Assembly (NCBI GenBank): GCA_934155265.1
Contig: CAKPGU010000010.1
Location: forward strand, 1-64,000
Length of the DNA stretch: 64,000 nt
Reading direction: 5' to 3'
Origin: an uncultured Clostridia bacterium
GTDB lineage: Bacteria > Bacillota > Clostridia > TANB77 > CAG-508
In this document: positions 26,933-35,547 of the stretch, piece by piece
How the letters are laid out: each line of letters opens with the position of its first letter
How positions within the stretch are numbered: the stretch's first letter is position 1
Made by a program: the position numbers and the translations under genes
The notes under the pieces: generated by a model
What the model was told of the DNA's origin: nothing
Databases searched by the model: none
What the model saw: the letters and a program-made list of their open reading frames with translations, nothing else

Positions 26933-27883
26933 ATGGTTTTTATGTATAAAAAAGATGGAGCATCTATATCGATTGTGAAGATCATTGGAATAAGTTTAAT
27001 ACTTATATTGATATTAGGAGTAGGTGTAATGGCTACGGAAATAGACATTAGAAGTGTTGAAATAACAATGGCTAATGGATATAAAATGACAGTTGTAACA
27101 ACAAAAACAAATGTAGAAGAAATTTTAGAAGATAATAATATTGTTATAGAAGATGATGAAAGAGTAACACCAAGTTTAGATGATGAAATCACAGAAAGCA
27201 ACAAAATTACAATTACAAATAAATCAGAGCAAGAAGTACAAATAGCAAAAATATCAGAAAGTGGAGTTCAAACATCATTAGACGAAATATTAAAAAGTTA
27301 TTCACCAATAATTGAAAAAATAGTAGTAGAACAAGAAACAATACCATATGAAACAATCACAAAAGATGCATCACAAGGTTCAACAGATACAAAAAATAAA
27401 GTTATCCAACAAGGTGAAGATGGAATAAAAGAAATAACATATAAAGTAAAATATCAAAATGAAGAAGAAATAGAAAAAGTAAAATTATCAGAAACAGTAG
27501 TAAAAGAACCTGTAAATAAAATTGTTCAAGTGCAAAGAAATATAACATCAAGATCTGGTAGCACAGTGGCAAACACAAATACACAAGCAAAAGGAACTGG
27601 AGAAACAAAAATATTTAAAGTAACAGCATATTGTTCATGTGCAAAATGCTGTGGAAAAGCAACAGGAAGAACAGCTGCAGGAACAAAAGCAACAGCAGGG
27701 CATACAGTTGCAGCATCAGGACAATTTGCTTTTGGAACAAAATTGATTATCAATGGTCAACAATATACTGTTGAAGATAGAGGTGGAGCTATACAAGGAA
27801 ATAGAATAGATATTTATATGAATTCACATGCTGAAGCAGTTGCATGGGGAGTAAGATATTTACCAGTACAGGTAGCTCAATAA
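26933..27883 (+). CDS. G5 and 3D domain cell-wall protein (YabE/Rpf-like)
   Basis: 316 residues from ATG 26933 after AAAGGAGG; longer in-frame extensions run into the promoter. A membrane/signal helix (about 14-34) is followed by a DUF348-type ubiquitin-like region (about 40-100) and a G5 domain (about 130-215, VEQETIPYETITKD). The C-terminal 3D domain (about 230-316) has KVTAYCSCAKCCGKATGR, AGHTVAAS and RIDIYM with its conserved Asp. Such proteins (YabE/YocH/Rpf2) cleave peptidoglycan as lytic transglycosylase-like enzymes. A single-gene operon with strong promoter and terminator. Confidence 0.88.
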   Translation: MVFMYKKDGASISIVKIIGISLILILILGVGVMATEIDIRSVEITMANGYKMTVVTTKTNVEEILEDNNIVIEDDERVTPSLDDEITESNKITITNKSEQEVQIAKISESGVQTSLDEILKSYSPIIEKIVVEQETIPYETITKDASQGSTDTKNKVIQQGEDGIKEITYKVKYQNEEEIEKVKLSETVVKEPVNKIVQVQRNITSRSGSTVANTNTQAKGTGETKIFKVTAYCSCAKCCGKATGRTAAGTKATAGHTVAASGQFAFGTKLIINGQQYTVEDRGGAIQGNRIDIYMNSHAEAVAWGVRYLPVQVAQ

Positions 27884-27888
27884 AATAA

Positions 27889-27927
27889 AAAGCTAAGGAA
27901 AATTTAATTATAACCTTAGCTTTTTTC
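27889..27927 (+). terminator. terminator after the 3D-domain gene
   Basis: AAAGCTAAGG (27889-27898) pairs with CCTTAGCTTT (27914-27923), followed by a T run. Confidence 0.82.
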
Positions 27928-27990
27928 TATTATAGAAATACATTAAAAAAGAAAATTACTATTAACTAAGCAAAATATTAAACAAAGAAC

Positions 27991-28020
27991 TTGACATAAA
28001 TATGCAATGAAGTGTATAAT
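27991..28020 (+). promoter_or_regulatory. sigma-A promoter
   Basis: TTGACA (27991-27996), 18-bp spacer, TATAAT (28015-28020). Both hexamers are perfect. Confidence 0.82.
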
Positions 28021-28043
28021 ATCAAATGTACAAAATTAACAAT

Positions 28044-28063
28044 TACACTGATGTAACAGTGTA
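28044..28063 (+). promoter_or_regulatory. inverted repeat just after the transcription start (operator or leader hairpin)
   Basis: TACACTG (28044-28050) and CAGTGTA (28057-28063) form a 7-bp inverted repeat about 17 bp after the expected start of transcription. TTACACTGTAA also occurs in the terminator of the same gene. Confidence 0.4.
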
Positions 28064-28086
28064 CGACAAAAGAAAGGGGAATAATT

Positions 28087-28764
28087 ATGCCTGGTTATTA
28101 TATTCATCTTGCAGCTTGTAGAGAACATTCTCTGGAGAATCGGAGTTTTGTTCTTGGTGTAGAGGCACCTGACATTTTAAAAAAACATGTAAAAGTATAT
28201 GGTGGAATTGATGCAGCTCGTGCTAAGTACGATGAACTTCGTACTAATGAAATGCCAGAGTACAGTGAATTACAACCACGTATCCAACAGAAGGAAAAAG
28301 CAAACAGCAATGATGGACTTCACTATGGTCTTAGCAGTCAGCCTGATGTCAAGGCTTGTTGGTATGGTCTATCTAATGAACAGAAGGTGAATCCATTTTA
28401 CAGGGGATATGTATGGCATCTTCTGACAGATGCAATTATATATAGACGTCTGAATATTGAGACTAAATTCGTGAAAGTTCTGAAAGAAAATCAAGATTAT
28501 CAGGATATTGAAGCATTCTGGAAAGGTGAAATTAAGAAACTGCATATAGATTGGAACAAGATTAATGTACTTGTTCGTGATACTTATCCTGAGGTTTCAT
28601 TAACGGATGAAATCAAAGAACTTGGGGTGGTACAGTTTATTACTGACGGAGAATTAGTCTATGTAGATTGGCCTCTGATTAAAGAGACTATTGACTATCT
28701 GCGAACCTTTGATCCTCTTAATGATAATATGGAGAGTATTATCGAAAATGTATTGAATAGCTAG
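28087..28764 (+). CDS. zinc-dependent phospholipase C-like hypothetical protein
   Basis: 225 residues. It starts MPGYYIHLAAC and contains FVLGVEAPDI, H79 and an H111-x3-D115 motif (WHLLTD), a His/Asp pattern like that of the zinc-dependent phospholipase C/nuclease-like superfamily. No signal peptide is present, so a secreted phospholipase is unlikely. Its codon use (CGT, CTT, GGT, CTG, AAG) and visibly higher G+C differ from all neighbours, suggesting recent transfer. It has a perfect promoter, an inverted repeat in its leader and a 13-bp terminator stem. An AAAGGGG site precedes ATG 28087. Confidence 0.65.
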   Translation: MPGYYIHLAACREHSLENRSFVLGVEAPDILKKHVKVYGGIDAARAKYDELRTNEMPEYSELQPRIQQKEKANSNDGLHYGLSSQPDVKACWYGLSNEQKVNPFYRGYVWHLLTDAIIYRRLNIETKFVKVLKENQDYQDIEAFWKGEIKKLHIDWNKINVLVRDTYPEVSLTDEIKELGVVQFITDGELVYVDWPLIKETIDYLRTFDPLNDNMESIIENVLNS

Positions 28765-28781
28765 TTTATAAAAGACTTTCG

Positions 28782-28815
28782 ATCCAGTAGTTACACTGTA
28801 ACTACTGGATTTTCT
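28782..28815 (+). terminator. terminator of the phospholipase-like gene
   Basis: A perfect 13-bp stem ATCCAGTAGTTAC / GTAACTACTGGAT (28782-28810) with loop ACT, then TTTC. Confidence 0.85.
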
Positions 28816-28823
28816 TCATTAAT

Positions 28824-28868
28824 AAAAAAATAGATAGAAAATTTTTGAAATTTTCTATCTATTTTTTT
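28824..28868. terminator. bidirectional terminator between convergent genes
   Basis: A stem of about 21 bp (28824-28844 with 28848-28868, loop TTG) has A/T-rich ends that give a T-tract on both strands. It overlaps the stop of the minus-strand lemA paralogue. Confidence 0.78.
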
Positions 28869-29454
28869 ATCTATTTTCATATTTTTTCTTTATATAATCT
28901 GCTGAAGGTGAAACAGGTCTTTCTTTTTTACCTTCAGTAACTTTAAACAATTCATAAGGTGTATTAAAACCACATATATTGGCTATTATACTAGTTGGAA
29001 AAGCTGTAAGAGAAGTATTATATGAAGTAGCATTATTATTGTATTGACGTCTTGCAGCTGCTAAATTTTCTTCACTTTTAATAGTCTCATTTGCAGTCAT
29101 AACTCCTATAGTTTCTATAGACTTTAATTCAGGATATGCTTCTGTTTTCATTAGTGGACTTGCCATAAATGCTGAAATTTGGTTTTCCGCATTTACTTTT
29201 TCATTGATTCCGCCATTTTTTGCATTTATTATTCCAGTTCTTAAAGCTGAAATTTCTTCATATGTTTTTTCTTCATGATCATAAGCTGTTAATGTTTGTT
29301 CAAGTAAAGCACTTATTTTATCAAATCTTTCTTCTAAATATACATCAATATTTGAGAAAGATTTTTCTACTCTATTTTTAGATGCATTTAAGTTGTTATA
29401 CATTAAAATTATTAAAACAACTATGACAACTAAAATTATTAATACAGTTGACAT
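28867..29454 (-). CDS. LemA family protein (second paralogue)
   Basis: 195 residues. One N-terminal membrane helix (about 3-20) is followed by the LemA pattern NASKNRVEKSFSNIDVYLEER, DKISALLEQTLTAYDHEE and later NICGFNTPYELF. It diverges from the LemA at 24334 and shares the operon with a DUF3137 gene, a recurrent LemA partner, rather than HtpX. A GGAGG site precedes ATG 29454, 26 bp after the upstream gene. The molecular role is unknown. Confidence 0.88.
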   Translation of the reverse strand: MSTVLIILVVIVVLIILMYNNLNASKNRVEKSFSNIDVYLEERFDKISALLEQTLTAYDHEEKTYEEISALRTGIINAKNGGINEKVNAENQISAFMASPLMKTEAYPELKSIETIGVMTANETIKSEENLAAARRQYNNNATSYNTSLTAFPTSIIANICGFNTPYELFKVTEGKKERPVSPSADYIKKKYENR

Positions 29455-29480
29455 TTTTAATTCCTCCCTTAAATACTTTA

Positions 29481-30821
29481 TTATAAAGCATTATATTTTT
29501 CATTAATTTGTTCTTTTAGATTTTTTACATAATCTTCATTTGTCTGTGAGAATTCTTTCCATGGAATATCCATAATATCTTTTATCTCGTTCTCATACTG
29601 TGTTATTTTTTCATTATCATAATTATTAAATCTTGTAGAATCCATTTGGTAATTATATATAACTCTAAAATATTTATGTAAGAATAATCTTTCTAATATT
29701 GGATACAATTTATCATATTCAAAATTAGCATCATAAAATATATTTGTATTGCATTTTCTATTTTTGTAATCAGTGGAAAATTTAAACATTTCACCATTTT
29801 GAATTTTTTGAAATCCATCTTTTTTCATGTTTACAGTAAATGAAAACTCAGTATCAGATATATTCATATTAAAAGAATTGTATCTTTCATCTAGAAATAA
29901 TAATTTTTCTTCAAATGCTGGAGTGATAATTTTTGTAACTTCAAACATTTTTTGATCGACATCAGATGTAAAACCAGTTCTTGTTAATGTACAGTCTAAA
30001 TGTTTATTTAGTTTTTCACTGTTAAATGAAAAATCTCTTTTGCTTTTAACAATTGAATTCATAGTATCTTCAAATAATGCTGAAGTAATATTATTATCAT
30101 CTCTTATTTTTATGATACTACCATTTAAGACATGATGAGGTTGCTTGTTTTGGGATACAATTGAAAAACCATCAAATACAGTGTCTTCTTTTGTAACAGT
30201 ATTTCCATCATTATCTTTAGTCTGAACATTATTTTTTAATTCAAGTTCAAAGTCATCACCAATTTCATATTTACTCTCAAATTTATAATTATATATTGTT
30301 GAAAAATCGTTATATTTAACATTTAAGTGTTTATTTATAAAAATATTACTTATAACTAAATTTTTATTTTGATTTATAATAGTATATTCACTAACCGCCA
30401 TATTTAATATATTAGACATAGTTTCATCATAATATTGTTGATATGTTTTTCTATTTTTAGAAGAAGTAACTAAAAATATTACATCTAAAACAAGAGCTAA
30501 TACTATGCCAATAGATGTTAAATTAAATAATGCAAATATTCCAATTAAGGTAACAGTCATAATAATTATAATAGCTAGTTGAATAATTATTATTTTATTA
30601 CATATTTTTTTGAATACTAGTGAATCTGTTACAAAATCTTCATATTGGCTGCTGTTATATAATAAATCTAACATTTCTTTTGGAGTATAACAAGGAGTAT
30701 ATTCATCGTTAGATAAAGAACTTTCTTCTTTCATATTGCTAAGTATATAATTTTTTAATATATTATAACTTTGATAACCTCTTTCCATTGCTGTATTTTT
30801 TTTTGCAGTTAATCCAAACAT
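29481..30821 (-). CDS. DUF3137 family membrane protein
   Basis: 446 residues. An N-terminal cytoplasmic part leads to two adjacent membrane helices (about 75-97 and 100-120), then a large soluble domain with DTVFDGFSIV and the C-terminal LDERYNSFNMNISD and RLFLHKYFRVIYNY segments typical of DUF3137. Family members are commonly paired with LemA, as here. Function is unknown. It is the first gene of the operon, transcribed from the promoter at 30850-30878. Confidence 0.75.
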   Translation of the reverse strand: MFGLTAKKNTAMERGYQSYNILKNYILSNMKEESSLSNDEYTPCYTPKEMLDLLYNSSQYEDFVTDSLVFKKICNKIIIIQLAIIIIMTVTLIGIFALFNLTSIGIVLALVLDVIFLVTSSKNRKTYQQYYDETMSNILNMAVSEYTIINQNKNLVISNIFINKHLNVKYNDFSTIYNYKFESKYEIGDDFELELKNNVQTKDNDGNTVTKEDTVFDGFSIVSQNKQPHHVLNGSIIKIRDDNNITSALFEDTMNSIVKSKRDFSFNSEKLNKHLDCTLTRTGFTSDVDQKMFEVTKIITPAFEEKLLFLDERYNSFNMNISDTEFSFTVNMKKDGFQKIQNGEMFKFSTDYKNRKCNTNIFYDANFEYDKLYPILERLFLHKYFRVIYNYQMDSTRFNNYDNEKITQYENEIKDIMDIPWKEFSQTNEDYVKNLKEQINEKYNAL

Positions 30822-30849
30822 TTTTAATATCTCACCTCACTTCAAATTT

Positions 30850-30878
30850 ATTATATATTATTCGACTTTTTTTGGCAA
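30850..30878 (-). promoter_or_regulatory. promoter of the DUF3137-lemA operon
   Basis: On the minus strand TTGCCA (30878-30873), 17-bp spacer, TATAAT (30855-30850). Confidence 0.72.
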
Positions 30879-30929
30879 GCATATTTTTTAGTAATTTTTA
30901 TGAAAAGTAATGCATTTTTTTGGGAAACA

Positions 30930-30938
30930 TGCTATAAT
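30930..30938 (+). promoter_or_regulatory. extended -10 promoter of lepA
   Basis: TGCTATAAT (30930-30938) is a full TGn-TATAAT element 62 bp before lepA. The -35 is weak. Confidence 0.55.
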
Positions 30939-31000
30939 ATAATAGCCGAGGAATATGAGAATTAAAAAAGATAGAATATAAAATTAAATCAGGAGGAAAA

Positions 31001-32806
31001 ATGAGTCAAGATAAAATAAGAAACTTTAGTATAATAGCACATATCGATCATGGAAAATCAACACTAGCAGATAGATTAATAGAAAAAACAGGAGTATTAT
31101 CACAAAGAGAAATGGAAGAACAAGTGCTTGATAATATGGAAATTGAACGCGAAAGAGGAATAACAATAAAATCACAAGCAGTACGAATGAAATATAAAGC
31201 AAAAGATGGTCAAGAATATACATTTAACTTAATAGACACACCAGGACATGTAGACTTTAATTATGAAGTATCAAGAAGTTTAGCAGCATGTGATGGTGCA
31301 ATACTTGTAGTAGATAGTAGTCAAGGAGTAGAAGCACAGACATTAGCAAATGTATATTTAGCAATAGAAAATGATTTGGAAATATTACCAGTAATAAATA
31401 AAATAGACTTACCAAATGCCAGACCAGATGAAGTAAAACATGAAATAGAAGAAATAATAGGAATCCCTGCAATGGATGCACCATGTATATCAGCAAAATC
31501 TGGATTAAATGTAGAAGAAGTATTAGAAAGAATTGTAACAGATTTGCCTGCACCAAAGGGTGATGAAAATGCAAAAACAAAATGCTTAATATTTGACTCA
31601 TATTATGACAATTATAAAGGAGCAGTAGCTTATGTAAGAGTTATGGATGGCAAAATAAAAGTAGGTGATGAAATAAAACTAATGGCAACAGGAAAAACAT
31701 TTACTGTTGTAGAAGTAGGATATTTTGCACCAGGACAATATATGCCAGTACAAGAAATAAAAGCGGGAGAAGTTGGATATATTGCAGCAAGCATAAAAAG
31801 TTTAACAGATATACATGTAGGAGATACAATAACACAAAAAGATAATCCTGCAGATGAACCACTTCCAGGATACAAAAAAGTAACACCAATGGTATATTGT
31901 GGACTATATCCAATAGATGGAAGTGAATATGAAAGTTTAAAAATAGCATTAGAAAAATTAAAATTAAATGATGCTGCATTAGAATATGAACCAGAAACAT
32001 CAGCAGCATTAGGATTTGGATTTAGATGTGGATTTTTAGGACTATTACATTTAGAAATAATAGAAGAAAGACTTGACAGAGAATTTGATTTAGGATTAAT
32101 AACAACTGCACCATCAGTAATATATAAAGTACATAAAACATCAGGAGAAGTTCTAGACATTTATAATCCAGCAGATTTACCACCTCAAGCAGAAATTGCA
32201 TATATGGAAGAACCAATAGTTACAGCAAATATAATGACTCCAAAAGAATATGTTGGAAATATTATGGATATATGTCAAAATCGTAGAGGGATATTTATAG
32301 ATATGAAATATCTTGATGAAAACAGAGTAACATTGATTTATGAAATGCCATTAAATGAAATAATTTATGACTTTTTTGACAGTTTAAAATCAAGAACAAA
32401 AGGATATGCATCATTTGACTATGAATTTAAAGAATATAGAGAATCAAAATTAGTAAAACTAGATATACATGTAAATGGAGAACCCGTTGATGCTTTATCA
32501 TTTATAGTATTCAAAGACAATGCATATACAAGAGGAAAAAAGATGGTAGAAAAACTAAAAGAAGTTATACCAAGACACTTATTTGCAATTCCACTACAAG
32601 CAGTAGTAGGAGGCACAATAATTGCAAGAGAAACAATTTCAGCAATGAGAAAAGATGTATTAGCAAAATGTTATGGCGGAGATATAACAAGAAAGAAAAA
32701 GTTGCTTGAAAAACAGAAAAAAGGAAAGAAGAGAATGAGACAAATTGGTAGTGTAGAAATGCCACAAGAAGCATTTTTATCTGTTCTAAAATTGGACGAA
32801 GAATAA
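31001..32806 (+). CDS. lepA: elongation factor 4 (LepA)
   Basis: 601-residue translational GTPase. G1 is AHIDHGKST (13-21), G3 is DTPGHVDF and G4 is NKIDLP. The domain II and EF-G-like domains follow with GFGFRCGFLGLLHLEIIEERL, then the LepA-specific C-terminal domain (YGGDITRKKKLLEKQKKGKKRMR). It acts on stalled or initiating ribosomes. CAGGAGG precedes ATG 31001. It is followed after 14 bp by rlmB, so the two are probably cotranscribed. Confidence 0.97.
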   Translation: MSQDKIRNFSIIAHIDHGKSTLADRLIEKTGVLSQREMEEQVLDNMEIERERGITIKSQAVRMKYKAKDGQEYTFNLIDTPGHVDFNYEVSRSLAACDGAILVVDSSQGVEAQTLANVYLAIENDLEILPVINKIDLPNARPDEVKHEIEEIIGIPAMDAPCISAKSGLNVEEVLERIVTDLPAPKGDENAKTKCLIFDSYYDNYKGAVAYVRVMDGKIKVGDEIKLMATGKTFTVVEVGYFAPGQYMPVQEIKAGEVGYIAASIKSLTDIHVGDTITQKDNPADEPLPGYKKVTPMVYCGLYPIDGSEYESLKIALEKLKLNDAALEYEPETSAALGFGFRCGFLGLLHLEIIEERLDREFDLGLITTAPSVIYKVHKTSGEVLDIYNPADLPPQAEIAYMEEPIVTANIMTPKEYVGNIMDICQNRRGIFIDMKYLDENRVTLIYEMPLNEIIYDFFDSLKSRTKGYASFDYEFKEYRESKLVKLDIHVNGEPVDALSFIVFKDNAYTRGKKMVEKLKEVIPRHLFAIPLQAVVGGTIIARETISAMRKDVLAKCYGGDITRKKKLLEKQKKGKKRMRQIGSVEMPQEAFLSVLKLDEE

Positions 32807-32820
32807 AGAAGGGAGAAAAT

Positions 32821-33729
32821 ATGAGAGTCAATAGAGTAGAAAGAAGAGAGCATGAAAGAAGAAGCGGACAAGACAGAAGAAAACAAGCAGATAGAAGAAA
32901 AAATGATAGAGGAACATCTGATAGAAGACAAGAAAATAGACGTAAAGAAATAAGAAGAGAAGATGATAGAGAAGAAAAAAAATTTGATGATCAAATAGAA
33001 GGAAGAAATTCGGTATTAGAATTATTAGAAAGTGGTAAAGACATAAATAAGATATATGTAACAAGAGGAGAAAAACATGGCTCAATAAATAAAATTTTAG
33101 GAATAGCAAAAGAAAGAAAAATAATAGTAGTTGAAAAAGACAAAAGACAAATGGATGAAATGTCACAAGAAGAAAATTATCAAGGAGTAATAGCAATTGT
33201 GCCACCATTTGAATATGCAGAAATTAGTGATATATTAAATGTAGCAAAAGAAAAAAATGAAGATCCATTTGTGCTAATATTAGATGGAATAGAGGATCCA
33301 CATAATTTAGGGTCAATAATTAGAACTGCTGAGACTGCAGGAGTACATGGTATAATAATACCAAAAAGAAGAGCTGCGTCAGTAAATAGCACTGTAAATA
33401 AAACTTCTGCTGGAGCTGTAGAACATATGAAAATAGCAAGAGTCACAAATATATCAGACAGTATAGATGAATTAAAAAAGGCAGGACTATGGATATGTGG
33501 AACAGATATAAATTCAGAAAAATATTATTATAATCAAGACTTAACAGGACCGTTAGGAATTGTAATTGGAAATGAAGGAAAAGGAATAAGTGAGAAGGTA
33601 AAGAAAAATTGTGATTTTAATGTAAAAATTCCAATGAGAGGAAAAGTAACATCACTAAATGCATCTGTTTCAACTGGAATAATAGTATATGAAGCTGTAA
33701 AACAAAGAATTGTAGTAAGTAAAAATTAA
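32821..33729 (+). CDS. rlmB: TrmH-family rRNA 2'-O-methyltransferase with arginine-rich N-terminal extension
   Basis: 302-residue SPOUT enzyme, probably methylating G2251-equivalent in 23S rRNA. The core starts at IEGRNSVLELLE (about 59), with a substrate-binding domain, then NLGSIIRTAETAG, IGNEGKGIS and LNASVSTGIIVYEA, the three SPOUT motifs. Residues 1-57 are an added segment of alternating R/K and D/E with repeated DRR/ERR units, probably disordered and RNA-binding. GAAGGGAG precedes ATG 32821. Confidence 0.92.
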   Translation: MRVNRVERREHERRSGQDRRKQADRRKNDRGTSDRRQENRRKEIRREDDREEKKFDDQIEGRNSVLELLESGKDINKIYVTRGEKHGSINKILGIAKERKIIVVEKDKRQMDEMSQEENYQGVIAIVPPFEYAEISDILNVAKEKNEDPFVLILDGIEDPHNLGSIIRTAETAGVHGIIIPKRRAASVNSTVNKTSAGAVEHMKIARVTNISDSIDELKKAGLWICGTDINSEKYYYNQDLTGPLGIVIGNEGKGISEKVKKNCDFNVKIPMRGKVTSLNASVSTGIIVYEAVKQRIVVSKN

Positions 33730-33760
33730 TTGCCAAATGGTATTAGTAAGGAGTAAAAAT

Positions 33761-35527
33761 ATGAAAAGTAAAAAAATATTAATTGTTGTAATAATTATAA
33801 TAGCAATGTTAGCTGTAGGAGGTGGAGTATTTGCATACTTATATATTGCTACAGATACTTTTAGAAGTGATAAAGAATTATTTTCTAAATATATATATCA
33901 AAATATAGAAATACTTCAAAATCTAGGGGATTCACAAACTATTCAAAAATATAAAAGCTTAAAAAATGAAAAAATATATGAAGCAAATACAGATGTAAAA
34001 GTGGTATATTCAGAAGGTGGAGAAGTATCTAATCCTATTAATAATTTAGCAGCTAGATTAGATATTCAAAAAAATGCAGATGATAAATATTTTTATATGG
34101 ATGGACAAATATTATTTAATGATGAAGAATATTTAGAATCAGAAATAATAAAAGATCAAGAATTATATGGAATTAGATTTTCAGATGTTGCAAAACAATT
34201 TGTTACAGTAAAAGATGATTCAAACTTAGGAAAGATTGCAAGTGATATTGGAACTGATACTGCAACATTACAAAACTTAATTGATATAATAGATGGTTCA
34301 AACACAATTACTAATGAATTAATTACACAAGATGATATGAAGAGTTTAAAAGAAAAATATTCCAATATGATAATTGAAACAATTTCAAAAGGAACTTTTA
34401 ATAGTAATAGAAAAGCTGTTATAACATATAATAACAATACAATAAAAGCAAAATCATATACAGTTTCTATAAGCAATGATCAAGTTGAAAGTTTATTGAT
34501 TCAAATCTTAAATAGTCTAAAGACTGAAACAGCTATAACAAAAAAAATAGATAGTCAGAAATATGAAGACAAGATTGATGAAGAAATAAAATTATTATCA
34601 GAAGAAAAAGAAGTTCCAGGAATAAAAATAACAGTATATGAACATAATGCGAAAACGATAAGAACAGTTGTTGAAATTGGGGAATATAAAATAATAATAG
34701 AGAACTCAGAAGAAGTTGGACAAGTAAAATCAAATATAAGTATTAATAAAGTTACTTCAGAGCAAACTGAAGAATATGATATTGAATTAACAAAAGAAAC
34801 GAAAGAAAGTAAAGAGGATGTAAGTCTAGAAATTAGTGTTGTACAAGGAGAGCAAAATTATACAGTAAGTATATTAACCGAAATAAGTTTTACTGATGAA
34901 GATATAGAATTAAGTGCAACAGCAAGTTATAAAAAGGATATATTAACAGCATCAATTAAATTAGACAATACAATCAAATTAAAAAGCGATTTTGATAAAA
35001 AAGTTAAGTTAGAAAATGCTAATAATGTCACATTAAATGATATGGAAGACAATAGAAGGAAAAATATAATTGAATCATTAAAAAGTAATGTACCACAGAA
35101 GGTTCAAAAAAGAGTAGACTTATTAAAAAAGGCATTGGAACTAACAGATGATGATAATACAGATGAGGAAGTACCTGAATATGAATTATCAAAAACAGAT
35201 ATAAATGCATTTAATGCAAAGTTTGAATTTTTTACAGGAAATGAAGTTTCTGCTGATAATGTAAAATCATTATTAGATGTTGTTAAAGATAATTTAGGAA
35301 GCTATGAAATAAAAATTGCTGAAGATCAAGAAAATGTTAATGAAATTAACGAAGATAAAATAAGATACAATATAAAATTAAATATTGAGAGAAATAAGAA
35401 AAATGAAGACGGAATAAATGAAGTGTTGGCGAAAATAAAAGACCAGAAAAAATATAATGTTTCAATTTATTATAAAGAACAAAATCAATTAATAGATTAT
35501 ATAACGATAGAGGAAGTTAAAGAATAA
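33761..35527 (+). CDS. hypothetical membrane-anchored exported protein
   Basis: 588 residues from ATG 33761 (AAGGAG seven bases before; an in-frame ATG at 33737 has no site). One N-terminal helix (about 3-27, IVVIIIIAMLAVGGGVFAYL) anchors a large extracytoplasmic region rich in E, K, D and N, with alternating beta-strand pattern and two similar-looking halves around 90-260 and 300-430. No known domain is recognised; several CAG-type clostridial genomes have such proteins, but this is from general familiarity only. It lies 20 bp before the sortase gene and may serve the same surface system. Confidence 0.6.
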   Translation: MKSKKILIVVIIIIAMLAVGGGVFAYLYIATDTFRSDKELFSKYIYQNIEILQNLGDSQTIQKYKSLKNEKIYEANTDVKVVYSEGGEVSNPINNLAARLDIQKNADDKYFYMDGQILFNDEEYLESEIIKDQELYGIRFSDVAKQFVTVKDDSNLGKIASDIGTDTATLQNLIDIIDGSNTITNELITQDDMKSLKEKYSNMIIETISKGTFNSNRKAVITYNNNTIKAKSYTVSISNDQVESLLIQILNSLKTETAITKKIDSQKYEDKIDEEIKLLSEEKEVPGIKITVYEHNAKTIRTVVEIGEYKIIIENSEEVGQVKSNISINKVTSEQTEEYDIELTKETKESKEDVSLEISVVQGEQNYTVSILTEISFTDEDIELSATASYKKDILTASIKLDNTIKLKSDFDKKVKLENANNVTLNDMEDNRRKNIIESLKSNVPQKVQKRVDLLKKALELTDDDNTDEEVPEYELSKTDINAFNAKFEFFTGNEVSADNVKSLLDVVKDNLGSYEIKIAEDQENVNEINEDKIRYNIKLNIERNKKNEDGINEVLAKIKDQKKYNVSIYYKEQNQLIDYITIEEVKE

Positions 35528-35547
35528 AATGCTTGAAAGGAGAGTAT

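Noticed and set aside
32828..33208. Minus-strand frame opposite rlmB (126 codons)
   Set aside because: Leu/Phe-rich antisense of the repetitive Arg/Glu codons; no ribosome-binding site.
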